64,000 nt of DNA, from contig OY751494.1 of the NCBI GenBank assembly GCA_963565915.1, forward strand, positions 2,976,001 through 3,040,000. Reading direction: 5' to 3'. This stretch comes from Entoloma clypeatum (lineage: Eukaryota > Basidiomycota > Agaricomycetes > Agaricales > Entolomataceae). A model generated the notes under the pieces. That model saw only the letters and a list, made by a program, of their open reading frames with translations, was not told the DNA's origin and searched no databases. The stretch's first letter is position 1; every line of letters begins with the position of its first letter. Position numbers and translations under genes: made by a program. Shown piece after piece: positions 11,253 through 22,633 of the stretch.

Positions 11253-14200
11253 ATGAACATCGGCGATGACGATCTTCTCCTCCTTCAAGGCGAAACCGAG
11301 GTGTTTGCAATTGATTCGTGGCGCAATCCGAAGTTCATGGTAGGCCACCTGAAGGAGAGAAACGAAAAAATGGTTCATTAGCGGGCGTTGATGCCCACAT
11401 CCTAGTACTCTGGAAGGTGTGTGTCGGACGGTATGGCTTACTTCCCTGTCCCTTTACATAGCCCGATGTGAACCTGGACGACCTTGTGTCTAATGAACAA
11501 CTGGCTGAGAAATTACCCTCTGCTCGCCCTGTCGGCTATATTTTTCCAAACCAACCTCCCCTCGATCGTTTACATATTGTTGTACAGAAACCGGATGCTG
11601 GTGAGTGTCCATGGCTGAACACTGTTGATAGGTTCTTGCCCCATCGTTCACATCTCCTGGTCGCCGTGTCCATACCCTTCAATCTGGCCACGTTTTGAAT
11701 TCCTATGCACACCTTTCACACTGCCAAATTGCAACGTCCTCTATCTCCCCCAACTGCTCCGTGTTACACAACGGACTTCTGAACATAACTCCATGTACTA
11801 CGCTCACTACGAAACAAAACTTGGGTCACTCACTGGTTTCCCGGCATGTTCTTTCTCGTTATGCCCTCCCGTTGTCACGTATTTCTTTTGTCCCTCTCGA
11901 TTCCTCGCTATTCCACATCCTCCCATTTCCATATCCCGCCATCCCTCTCGCCTCGTTTTGCCATCTTCCCCAACGGCTTCGTGTTACACAACAAATCTTA
12001 TTCTCCCGAACTCGCTCGCCGCTATGTCTTCCCGAAAATGCATCATCATCTCCATGGCATATTCACTTTCCCCTGACTTACCGCCACTTCCGCAAACCCG
12101 ATCTATCCGCTTACCCTCATTGGCTGGACAATATAGCTTCCCCCCTTGCCGATCGTAACTGAAATATTTATTTGTTTTGTCACCTCCCAAACGCTATTCG
12201 CTCGCCGCTGTGCACTCCCTCCTTCTACATGTACTCTGCATCATTACAGATCAACGTGTTTCCAAGCGACCCCGTTCGAGTGACATCGAGCTGCAGACCC
12301 CTAAAAAGATACACACGGAATCTCAACCCCACGGTATGTTCCGTAGCTCTATGTTTAACGGTAACTGCATCATGTCGTTGGCAGTATCACCCCCACGCCT
12401 GAGCAAAGAACAAATGGCCACTAGCATGGCCACCGCATTCAAACCCTTCAAGCAATATCTCGAATAATTAGCCCAGGGAAAGTTGGACGGATACCTCGAT
12501 TCCAACAGTCGTAACGACAGTCTCCGGGGTGAGGTTGTCGAGGGACCCAAACCTTCTCCTTCATGGTCTCGGCAAAAACTTAGACATGAAGACGACCGAG
12601 AAGCTGTTTGTCTTTGATACCGTGTACGTGATTTGAACCCTGCTTTCAACTACAATACTTATTTTGCCCTTACAAGTCACCTGTTCAATACCTCAGGTTC
12701 GGGTAAAACTCGCCTGACGCTTGACAATCTCTTCCACAATTGGGGATTCTATCTTCATGCCAAAGAAAACTTGACTCAGCCTCCAGCGGCTCCGGCGACT
12801 TCGAGGAGGCCATCAGAGTAATACAGGATCTGAGTACTTGGAACTGGGGAACAGGTCCTGAACGCCTCAGCCGGAATGCAATTGCCGCAGACCGTGTATT
12901 TGCGATGCTATTTTGTGCGCGTGTTTTTGTCCTCAAACAGTTTTTGGATTGCATTCCGCACCCTGTGGATATTTTAGCCGCTCGACGGCGATGGGTTTTC
13001 CTTCAGATTATGCCCCCTTGTTTCAGAAAGCCACACAACCACAGACGTTTTTGTCAAACTTGTTCGCAGTCTCCGCGCCCCCCACTCGGAGGAAATGCAG
13101 GATTATATTGACTCTACGACGCTCAGGTTCGCTAGTGGGGGGGGAACTTTTTACTCGGGGGCTTTTTATTGTAATTGACGAAGCGCAAGAAGTCTAGAGA
13201 ACAGTTTTCCCTCCACTACTACGCCATCAGAGACGCGGTCGGCACTCTACGAACTGTATAGGTACATCGGGGGCACTGGCATCTTCTTCGGGACCATCAT
13301 CTCTGGGACGGGACTGTCCAAGGAGATAATGGAGGTCCCAATAACCGCGTTTTCCGCCAAAAATATGGGAAGGAGTTGCCATCCGATAATTTTCACTGGT
13401 ACTGGAGTCTTCATAGACGCAGAGTCTCAGAAGAACTACGTTAACAGGTTTCTCTCATTGTCCGATACAAATGTCTCCGATCAGCGTTTGCTGCAACGTA
13501 TACAGCGTTGGTTTGCTGGACGGTGCGTCTACAGTCTTGGAAGCCTCGACCTACTGCCAAAGCGTAAAATCATAGTTACCGCCTTACAGCCAGACTTATC
13601 GAGCTCTTGCTTCATTCGGAAAATTCTCCATGTCACCGCATCCTCACTGCTTTCGCCAAGTACTTGACCGGGTTCACGATCACTGATGCCACTGATCTGG
13701 AGGATGAAGAAGGCCCCATTCCTCGAGACCTTGAAGACGTCATGAATCGTTATGGGCCGCTCGTTCAAGTCGATCGTCTTTTCGAGAATGAAAGTGAGTA
13801 AGATGCTAGTCAGTCGTGATTATTTAACCCTTTTGCCAGATGTAGGATTGATACAAGCGCTCGTTAATGCCCTCATGCGATGGGTAATTAGGAGCCAGCC
13901 CTGTCAAATCGAGGACCATATGCAAGGCATGATCTCACGAGGTGTAGGTCACCTGGTGGTTGTGGCTCGTTGGCAATCTGACCCCAAACTCAACTACCCT
14001 GTGCGCGTCGCCGAACCACTGACAATTTTTTCCCTTAGTACGATTTTCGAGCAGCGACCATCGACACAGAGAAAGATGTGGATTACAAACGCAATGCGCA
14101 CTGCCCCTGACAAATCGACGTTTGGGATTACATACGCAGAGATGATAACGTTGTTGCTCATGGAGAATTTTAGTGGCAAGTTTACCCGTTTAGGTGATGT

Positions 14201-14892
14201 CTTTCATTTTGCCGCCAAGTCATCCCTGGGGTCGAGAGGTTACCTTGGTCTCCCTGACGCGAAGGGCCGGTCATCCTGCGAAGCATCCTGGAGCACAGGC
14301 AGTTCCGATCACTTTGGTTTCAAGGCCCAGTCCCCTGCTGATGTCCTTGAATTCTTAAACGACCCGAAGGGAAAGCCTTTCCTTCTTCCAGATAACCATA
14401 TGGGTCCAGACGTTATTTTGTTTTCTCCAAGACAAAGAGACACAGGAGTTGATTCTTGTTATATTGCAATCCAAAACCAAAGGGAACTTCGACACAAAGA
14501 CTTGGCTGGGGGCGGTTTATTCAGTCAAGCCCAAGTTCTTTTACACGATAGTAGTACGTCTCCGGTCCTTCACTTCTCATTGTAGTGACGAATCTTTATC
14601 ATTACCCCTATAGAGCCCTGGAAGAAGGAAACAATATGCACCAGTGACATACCCAAATGTACAGGACGATGTAATTCATCTGTTGGAGGATGTCTTAGGA
14701 CGAGAGGAATCCACAACGGTTGTTGAGGGTTATCGTGCTAAACTCCGTAGTTCGACAAAGAACAAACGGGAGCCTGCCTCACAGCCGGAGCGGCAGATGC
14801 CCAGGTATATTTACGCCATTGCATCTTCTGATGACGAACAGAAGCATCGCCTAGAAGCGGAGTCTCAGGGCAATGTGGCATTGTTGAAGTGA
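11253..14892 (+). pseudogene. Crinkler-type (CRN) NTPase-nuclease locus, disrupted in several places
   Basis: The order of parts matches Crinkler-class proteins: a ubiquitin-like header, a P-loop NTPase, then a restriction-endonuclease-fold domain. The header starts at 11253 ([12 protein letters not shown]), includes DAHILVLWK, and ends with LDRLHIVVQKPD near 11600. The NTPase shows a Walker A motif SGSGKTRL near 12695 and a Walker B motif LFIVIDEAQ near 13165. The final domain has MGPDVILFS near 14400. Several introns still have proper GT-AG ends, for example near 11436-11460 and 13525-13575. However, the reading frame changes without splice sites at an A run (11365-11370), an A run (12766-12769), a C run (13013-13017), a G run (13137-13144) and around 14455-14475, and in-frame stops lie at 12465-12467 and 13195-13197. 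Read as a decayed gene; sequencing error in homopolymers is the alternative. Confidence 0.7.
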
Positions 14893-16288
14893 AAGGTGGT
14901 GAACGAGTATGTCGGTTCCGCAGGAGACATCGTAAAGATGGATTCGAAGTTCGTAAACCATTACTGTACATATATGTTATTGTTAGTAAGAATCGTATAG
15001 CATTCCTGGCAGCAGTAAGAACAGAAGTGCAAGATGGCCGAAACTTGGCTATTTCATTGCGGTCCCTGGGTACTCGCTCTTACCCGTGACTGCGGCCACG
15101 CAAAAAATGCCTAGATATCTGCTTCCACGGGGCGGGTACCCTGTGATACTATTATTGTAGGAAACGATCGGGAACTCACAGAGATTCAGATACCCCTCCC
15201 TCTCAGACTGTGGACCTCATATCTCCAGATCAAAGTGACGGAAACCTTTCGCACATTTGCCCCCTTAAACAGCACCAAATTGTGTTGAGATTGAGCCAAC
15301 GTTCATAAGAAATGCTTGGCGACTCATGGAGATTCATGTACTCCTCATCAGCTCAGACTCCGGACCTTCCGGACCTTACATCTCCGGAACGAGACCACGG
15401 CGTAAGCCTGTCGTCTTTTCAATTCTTCGAGATGCCACCAAAACAATGTGAAGATAAAGCCAAGAATGACGGAGAAATCACCAAGTTCCTGCCAATACTC
15501 CTCCCTCTCCAGACTCTCCTCATTTCTGGAACGGAGCCACAGAATCCTTTCGTCTCTTCGGGCCCTTAAAGCGGCACTCAATAACGTCAAGAATGATAGC
15601 ATTTGATGAAGAACGCACGAATACACAGAAAGCCTGCACACACAACCCATCCTCTCCCCAAACTCTGTCGACATCTCTTGAAAACTCAGCTACGGAATCC
15701 GCTGGTCTCTTCAGTCCTTCAAAATGCGAATGAAAGCCGTCAAGATTACGTTTAAACTGATGAGAAATGATTAAGAAGTCACCGTCCTCCTTTTCAAGGA
15801 TTAACAAGGACGAAATAGATCATGGAGTTCTAAGGTCTCTTGGTGGCATACCGTTCTGAATGTATGATTGTGCCACTACGTGTGCCTCCAAGATATCGTC
15901 TCTTCAATCGTCTGTGCTGTCACCCTTCCTATTACTTGCAACCGAAGACGGCGAGACCAACGGGAACTACAACAAGCGAAATGCCGAGAAGCTGTCGGGA
16001 CTTGACCGAGGAAAGAACGCAATAGATTTGGTCATAGATGCAGAAGTGTCTGTATGGCCGGCATGCTGATTGGGAACCCTGACGACGTGCCTCAAGTCGG
16101 GCTCAACTATCCTCGCCGAAAGATCGATCTCAAACCTCTGGTTACTCATCGGTGTGTTGTAAATCATTATTGGCATGAAGGATGTTGGCTCTGACACTAC
16201 GGCCATTCAACTTTCACTTTTGAACAACTTGTGTCGGAAAAAGCAAAGATAGTCAAAGCCATCGCTGATGCATGGGTGGTGGTCGTCT
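14893..16288. other. Gene-poor stretch around the repeat array
   Basis: Apart from the degenerate repeats at 15180-15800 I find no coding sequence. The longest minus-strand frames (15348-15674 and 15520-15807) lie inside the repeats and are not alone convincing genes. The right end must contain the 3' UTR of the reductase gene. Confidence 0.5.
15180..15800. repeat. Degenerate tandem repeat, four units of about 150 bp
   Basis: The same anchor (AGACT in a CTC-rich context) recurs at about 15205, 15355 and 15511, and as AAACT at about 15660, giving spacings near 150, 156 and 149 bp. Other shared blocks in the same order include ACCTxATATCTCC-like text, an ACGGAATCC-like block, TCTTCAGxCCTTxAAA and CACCAAAxxxTGTGAAGAT. 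Units are heavily diverged. On the minus strand three units translate to related peptides: EGLKRPADSVAEF, KGPKRRKDSVAPF and EELKRRQAYAVVSF. This suggests an ancient repeated coding sequence now broken by stops. There is no target-site duplication or transposase. The array starts about 290 bp downstream of the Crinkler-type locus. Confidence 0.65.
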
Positions 16289-17375
16289 TCATAACTTCCA
16301 AACCTGTTTGGAAGTAAAGCCCATTTCACCTAGGACTCCACCAACCACACCCTGAGAGAAATTGCGACCATATGGGCCTGATATTGAACTGATCATTCTG
16401 AGGTAGCAGGTCGTCTAATGATTAGACAGCAGATTTTCATGGGGAGCGGGACTTACGGCTCTGGTCCGCACACGAGAAATAGAATTTTCCTGTCTAGTGG
16501 TTTTGCAATTTCAGTTTTTCCCAATAGATTCTGCCACCATGAGCCAGCGTCTTTTGCGAACCCAAGGGCACCTTCGATGGACCCTTTCGCGATACGACCT
16601 ACTTGCAAGGTTGGGATATAGGGCGGAGCAGAAGAACCTTCATCGGAGTCGACAAAAAGTCGAAGGCTGAGCGTTTCGGGATGCTCTTTGGCGTAGGTAA
16701 CAAGGGGTTCCATGATAATCGGTGGCGGAAGGTCGGCAGGGGTCCGAGATGAATGCAACAATGTGAAGCGCATTTTACTTTCGGTCTGCCTAGAAATGAC
16801 AGAATGGAACAGCTGATAGAATGGGGTGATACCAGTCCCTCCGGATATCTGTATCGCATGTGGTAAGAACGAGCTCGTACCACGTGTGGAAGACATACCA
16901 TGACAACTTCATCCCATGTCTCGTCCTTCCAAAGCCACGTCGTTAGCGGACCACGGAGATCTATTGTGTCACCGACGCTCTTTGTGTGCAACCATCGGCC
17001 GACTTCGCCCTTGGGGTATCTCTTGATCCAAAACGACATGCGGCCTTGGTCATCGATTCCTTCCAGAGGGGTATAGGGCCTTTCAACTTGAATGTCATCA
17101 TCTTTGATATATACGGACCAAATGGGGCCAAAAGAGGCGTCTTTCAAATGGTGAGGAGGCAGTAAGTTGGGGGAGACCGCCAGTCGTAAAAGCTTGGTGT
17201 CCGAGCCGCATTGTTCGTTGGACAGCACGGTTGATGGGGTGAAATGAGAGGGGGAGAGGGGGGCTTTTGCGGATGTTGGGGCGGACCTGGATGGATCTGG
17301 GAAGAAAAGGTAGTATGAGGCGCCTGCAGCTGCTCCGATAGCCAGCAGGACCGGTCCCGGTCGACGGGGGATCAT
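16289..17375 (-). CDS. MCR1: NADH-cytochrome b5 reductase, membrane-anchored
   Basis: This FAD enzyme passes electrons from NADH to cytochrome b5 or other acceptors. The ATG at 17373-17375 gives MIPRRPGPVLLAIGAAAG, a basic stretch followed by one hydrophobic segment (about residues 8-24). That is the N-anchor arrangement of mitochondrial Mcr1. The FAD site is ERPYTPLEG, the ferredoxin-reductase NADH site is SGGTGITPFYQL, and the second nucleotide motif is LFLVCGPEP. After an intron the last exon reads GPYGRNFSQG and GEMGFTSKQVWKL, then TGA at 16289-16291, like the Mcr1 C-terminus. Mcr1 versus the ER form Cbr1 is decided here mainly by the leader and the C-terminal tail. Its start codon is only 37 bp from the divergent gene at 17413. 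Confidence 0.9.
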
Positions 17376-17412
17376 GGAGCCAGGCGTGACGTAACGGCCG
17401 TGACCCGACGCG

Positions 17413-18768
17413 ATGCCGCCTTTCCAAACACGCAATCCCTACTACTTGCGCATCTCGGAGAAGAATGTCGTCCCCGTCTACGTCCGTTTCTCCTCTTCGT
17501 CCGTTCCTCTTGTCTTACCAGATGTCCAGCTGTATCTAGACGAGCGCCATCTCGACTGGATGTCAGACCGCGTATTCCAGCATGTGCTCGCCGACCTTCG
17601 ACCACAGTACATATCTGCTCTTACCTGTCGTCCCTTCAACAGCCTGACTTACTGCCACCAGTGTCCTCTCAAAAATGAAAGCCGAAGCGACCATGCAACC
17701 TGCGTTGTCTTCCAAGAAGGCCACCGTGGATACCCACAGAGGAGGTGCGAGGCAATTGTTTTTCAGATGTGCGTCACCGTCCCACAGACATCATCCCAGA
17801 AACTTACCAATTCTGTTACTTCTTTCGTAAAAACGAACCACATTCTGTGGTCGTGAAGGTGCTTGAATACGCCGCACCTTGTGGCCAAGCTACGCCGCTC
17901 ACAGTTCGTTTCATAGTCAAGGGACTTTGTCGCACACCTTCCCCAGCTACTGCCTTCAGCCTCATCTTCAAAGCAACAGCGCGGAAAGAGGAAAATCAAG
18001 GTTAACAGTAACAAGGGTCCTGGCGAACACGTCCGGAAAAAGCGCAAAGCAAGAAGGAAAGGCAACACTCGCATTGAGGACAACGAGCTGTCGAGTTCCA
18101 GTTTCGAGATTCTCGAAAACACATCCAGAAAAGAACCCCCGCGCCCGCCTGAAAAGGTCCCAAAGGATGTCTTTAGCAGCGGGTACATGGAATTGGACGA
18201 TCAGCAAGTCGCAAACCCTGAAGGGCTGGATCATGAGCGGAGCGATTTTCCGACAAGGAACCCAAGTGATATGGATATTGATCAGCAGGCTCCTCAACAA
18301 CCGATCGGCGACGTCGATCAAGAGGATGAGAAACCCAAACTCAAGCTACAACTCAAATACCAGGGCTTCGAGATATATGGTCATTGCTTGTGCATTGTAG
18401 TAGAGCCCTGGCCACCAATTCGAGCTTCATCCAAGCTTCCCTCGGCGCCTGAGACCACGAGCAGGGGATCAAGCATTGCCCCTTCGGGTTACATACCTTC
18501 TCCAGACTCCCGTCGCAGGGAGACAACCCCGCTGTTTCTTCCCGATCTGGACCAGGAAAGGAGCGAATCACGGAGGCGTCCACAAATATCTTCTCTCCTC
18601 GACCCCAGTTTTCTTGACGACTCTGATGATTCCGACTACGGCGGGATGATGGAATTCAGTCAAGTGTTGAACGCAGCAGGAGATCTTAGAGCGGGTGCTG
18701 CCGACGATGATGAAGACACGGATGCCGCGATGTTCTTCGGCGATGCAGATGAAGTGAAAGAATTGTGA
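17413..18768 (+). CDS. Orphan basidiomycete protein, basic then acidic, probably nuclear
   Basis: I do not recognise this protein. It starts MPPFQTRNPYYLRISEKNV at 17413. The N-terminal part looks folded (VYVRFSSSSVPLVLPDV, DIIPETYQFCYFFRKNEP). A lysine/arginine-rich block follows (KQQRGKRKIKVNSNK, HVRKKRKARRKGN), which would serve as a nuclear signal. Then comes LKLKLQLKYQGFEIYG-like text and a long disordered tail rich in serine, aspartate and proline that ends DDDEDTDAAMFFGDADEVKEL. Three or more introns are needed early on. A splice near 17755-17797 joining HRG to DIIPETYQ, and one near 17859-17909 joining VVVK to SRDFVAHL, keep the frame open. The start pairs back to back with the reductase start. 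Function unknown; no enzyme motif seen. Confidence 0.72.
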
Positions 18769-18848
18769 TGGATCCTAGAATTCGGGTTGAGTCTCTATTT
18801 GCAACATGATATAAAAATCCCAGTGGATAGCGGATGATATTATGAGAT

Positions 18849-21377
18849 CTATGCGCGCCCAATTTCTCTCAAAATCTCGAGCTTTCTTGCTTCTGAAACT
18901 TCCCTGAAACCTGCGTTTGCCATCTCAAAAAGGCCATGTCCTCCAGAAATCGAACGCAATCGGTTAGAGTAGTCTAGCATCTTGCTTAGAGGTGCAAGGG
19001 CACCGATTGATCGTCGTAGATGCACGGCACCATGAGACCCGGATGTATCTGCACTACTTGATGGGGACAGCCAGGAAGGCGGGATGTAAACCCCTTCCTC
19101 AGGATAACCTTCCATCCCTTCATTTCCATTCCCGACGGTAAACGATCCAGTTTCGAGGTCAAGGACTTCTCCACCGTGCTCTGCCAAGTCTCTCACGACC
19201 ATGCCAAGGCTGTCTTCCGTCACAGATACCTTTAGACGAACGAATGGTTCCATTAAAGGGCCGACTCCTGCATCACGAATACGATCGCGTAGAATTACTG
19301 CCGTTGCCCCAGTAAGCGTTGAGGCAGGGGCCACAGGTGGTAAGGAGAAGCCTGTCAATTGTATGTGAAGGCGGGACATTTCCAACGATGTATTGGGTGA
19401 ATTGGATAGTGCGCTGGCAATTCCTCGGGCAATGAAACTCTCGGGGCCAGTGTCTCTGGCGGCGTCTGGAGAGAGAAATGGCTGCCCATCCACGTTTAGA
19501 ACAACGTTACCGTCCCATGTAGCATCCCCCTCTTCGCTGGGGTCCAGCGGGCGAACATCGAGAGTCACAGAAATTTCTACTTTTTTGCCACCAGTATCTG
19601 TCCGCCATATATTGGAGTTTGCACTGGGCTTACCAGGACCCAATCCCTCTCTATAACCGACGCGGCGTTTGCTCACTTCAAATCGGGCGCCCCATTCGTT
19701 TCTCAACCGACCTTCGACAATCTCCAGATGAAGCGCACCCATCCCATGGACCAAGATCTGTCCTTCTTGGGTATCAGTACGGACAGAAGGATCGGTACGA
19801 CAGAGAGATTCCAAAGCGTCTTGCACAGGTTGGAGGTCAGAGTGAGACTGAGGAACTATTGACACCGATATGACCGCAGGAGGAGGTGTTATCTCGCGAA
19901 GGACAGATCGACCTGATGGAGATGCTCCGGTGGAAACAAGGGTGTCCCCTGTACGCGTGTATTTAAGGCCTAAGATTACGCCGACCGACCCAAAGGAAAG
20001 CTCTTCTACCTCTTCCGCTTCCGATGCATACAAGAGAAGAAGTCTTGACACTCGCTCACGCTGGTTTCTGTTAGTGTTCAGAAGTACACTCTGACGCGTA
20101 AGCTTGCCTTTATTCTCGTTTAGTATCCAATATATGGAATTAAAAAAACTCGATGATACCTGAATAGACCCGTACAAAGGTCATCCATCCTCTCTTCTTA
20201 TCCCAAGAGACTTTCCATGCTAAAAGCCTCACTGGTGGGTGCTTTTCCTGAGAGTCATGCGGCACATCGACTGGGCTTGCCAAAAGCTCCCCGACATAGT
20301 CCATGACTAGATTCGTACCAATGTCTTTCATCGCAGAACCACAGAGAACAGGGAGAATTTCGTTATTGAGCGTCGCGCGACGGAGATGAGGAATAATAGA
20401 GGGACTGTCGATGTGCAGGTACGAGGCAGGAGTTGACGGCAAATCAAGGAGCTGATCCAGCAACTCTTCCGAAAACATGGACAGATTCTCCAGAAACTGG
20501 GCGCGTGCCGGGACCAAGTGCGAGAGAATGGGGTGGGATGGCGGAATCAAGTCTAGCTGAGCAAAATTTGTATGATTTCGCGGAAGGGGATAGCACGACG
20601 CGGTTCCATGCTGATCCCATTTCCAGACTTCCCATTTTACGAGGTCGACCAGACCCTCGATTCCAGGTTCAGCTTGCGCATATCGACGCGGGTCAAAGGA
20701 CGTGATTGGCAGCACGAGTGGCATTGGAAGAGGATGGAGCCGGTGTGAAAGTAAGGACGATACGGATGCTTTGAACGAAGCACCTGGTCGATCGAGCTTG
20801 TTCAGAAACATAATCCTGCTGGGCACCCCATACCTATCAGAACGATCTTGATCAAACATTGTCAGATTCTTAGGGTCTCACCTGGATTACGCACCTGTCC
20901 AATTGCCTCCAGACACCCTTTGTTTGAGCCTCAACCCCTTCGACAGAATCTATCAAGACAACGGCGCCATCGACAACGCGGCTGGCGCTTTCAACCTCCA
21001 TTCCAAAATCCGCATGACCAGGGGTGTCGACCAGATTGAAAGTCCAGTCTTTCCACTTGACAGGAATGCTGGCGGATTGGATTGTAATTCCGCGTTCCCT
21101 CTCCGCTGGAAGAAAATCGGTGGTAGTACTACCCGTGTCGACAGAACCTCGCATGGTCAGATAGGATGACTTGAGAAGAATGCTTTCGGTCAATGTGGTC
21201 TTCCCAGAGTCTGTGAAGTGACTGTCAATCGGGCAGGAAGTTGAGGTCCTGGGATTTACCAATATGAGCGACAAGGGCCATGTTCCGTATTTTGGATGGA
21301 TCGTGGATGGCCTTCTGAGAATAAGGGCGGTAGCTGGGGCGACGTGAGATGCGGAGAGTCCATCTGGAAAGGAACAT
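18849..21377 (-). CDS. MEF2: Mitochondrial elongation factor G2 (ribosome-recycling GTPase)
   Basis: EF-G2/RRF2mt is a GTPase that, with the mitochondrial ribosome recycling factor, splits post-termination mitoribosomes. The start at 21375-21377 gives MFLSRWTLRISRRPSYRPYS, a typical mitochondrial presequence. RNMALVAHI follows, then an intron and DSGKTTLTESILL (G1). Switch and G2-G3 motifs are RERGITIQSASIPVKW and DTPGHADFGMEV; G4 is FLNKLDRPG. Domains II-V continue with FVRVYSG, GQILVHGMGALHLEIVEGRL, and the C-terminal RRSIGALAPLSKMLDYSNRL, ending LEILREIGRA. The RGITIQSA motif and large insert (about residues 210-280) fit EF-G2 better than EF-G1. The start is 71 bp from that of the divergent methyltransferase. 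Confidence 0.93.
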
Positions 21378-21448
21378 GAACTTGAGTGCTGCAATATTTG
21401 TAATTGTACCTCCAATTTGAACAATGGCGGTTCAACCATCTCCTGCCC

Positions 21449-22429
21449 ATGGCCTCGCACCCCGTTAACCAACGTTCTCTACAAGACCCCGCCCGCAAAT
21501 ATCCCCCACAAACATTATGCGATCAACCCTCGCCCAGCCATGGCGGTAATCTGCCCAACACCCTTCTTACTGTGGCTACCATCGCCTTTATATTGGGAGC
21601 CGTCTTCTGTCTCGGTGCTGTCACATGCCTCGCAGGAGGTCTTGGTCACTGGTGGTCAACCCCTCAACTCGGATTCTTTGTGGCGGCATGGGCCTTCTTT
21701 CACTGGGCAGAGTTTGCCGTGACTGCCGGTTGGAACCTCGAGAAATGCAGCGTCGACTGTGAGGAACCGCAATTTTCGCCGATAGTCGATCTGATTCCTA
21801 TTGCCAGCCTTCCTGCTTGATAATGGCGCCGTGTACCATATTGCGAACACAGTCGCCCTAGCCGAATATCTGCTCACTCTATTTTGCAAACCGAGTCTCA
21901 AATCGCACCCCTACGTAACAACCATTGGTCAGTGGCCCGCCTTTCCAGTAACAACAGCCTCACTGAAACCGTGCCAAAGGTGTTATAATTGTGATATTTG
22001 GTCAATTACTGCGGTCCACGGCAATGATCCACGCATCGACCAGCTTTTCCCATTCTGTCCAATTCCAAAAGCGCGAAAACCATAAGCTTGTCACGGATGG
22101 TGTATATGGGTCCGTTGACTGGTCCTTCACTCTTCAGGCTGTTAATTGATGCCGCGATGTAGCTGGTCCCGCCACCCCTCTTACGCAGGTTTCTTTTACT
22201 GGGCATTGGGCACACAATTCGTTCTTCAGAATCCCCTGGCATTTATCCTCTTTACTGTGCTTCTGTGGAGGTTCTTTTATTACCGAACCAAAGGTCTGTT
22301 TCAACCGTAAGTGATCAAACATCTATTAACTCTCCTCAAGTCGAAGAAAAGGCCCTTGTCAATTTCTTCGGAGAAGACTATGTAAATTACCGACAGCGTG
22401 TTGGGACCAGGATTCCTTTCGTACCATGA
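21449..22429 (+). CDS. STE14: Protein-S-isoprenylcysteine O-methyltransferase
   Basis: Ste14/ICMT is an ER membrane enzyme that methylates the C-terminal prenylcysteine of CAAX proteins such as Ras and a-type mating pheromones. The first ATG of the frame is at 21449 (MASHPVNQRSLQD). Hydrophobic spans include LLTVATIAFILGAVFCLGAV, LGFFVAAWAFFHWAEF and FVLQNPLAFILFTVLLWRFF. The signature SFLLDNGAVYHIAN follows an intron. The catalytic region reads HKLVTDGVYG, then WSRHPSYAGFFYWALGTQF, and ends EEKALVNFFGEDYVNYRQRV before TGA at 22427-22429. The RHPSYxGFF and EExxLxxFFGxxYxxYRxxV motifs are the family signature. Four or so introns. In basidiomycetes it would act on lipopeptide mating pheromones. 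Confidence 0.93.
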
Positions 22430-22633
22430 TCCCATTAGCATCATCACAGATTCTGGCAGCGAATGATAGACCATCTTAGCTTTCTGGGCAAGTTGAGGAC
22501 ACCAACAATTAATTTGGAAGGCCCTCTCATGCATAAAGGGATCCCGCAAGTGATGGAGTCCAAAGAAAATCGAATCATGATCATACGCAGCGAGGCATGG
22601 AGCATAAGTGTACATGAAATCACGGCGACATAT

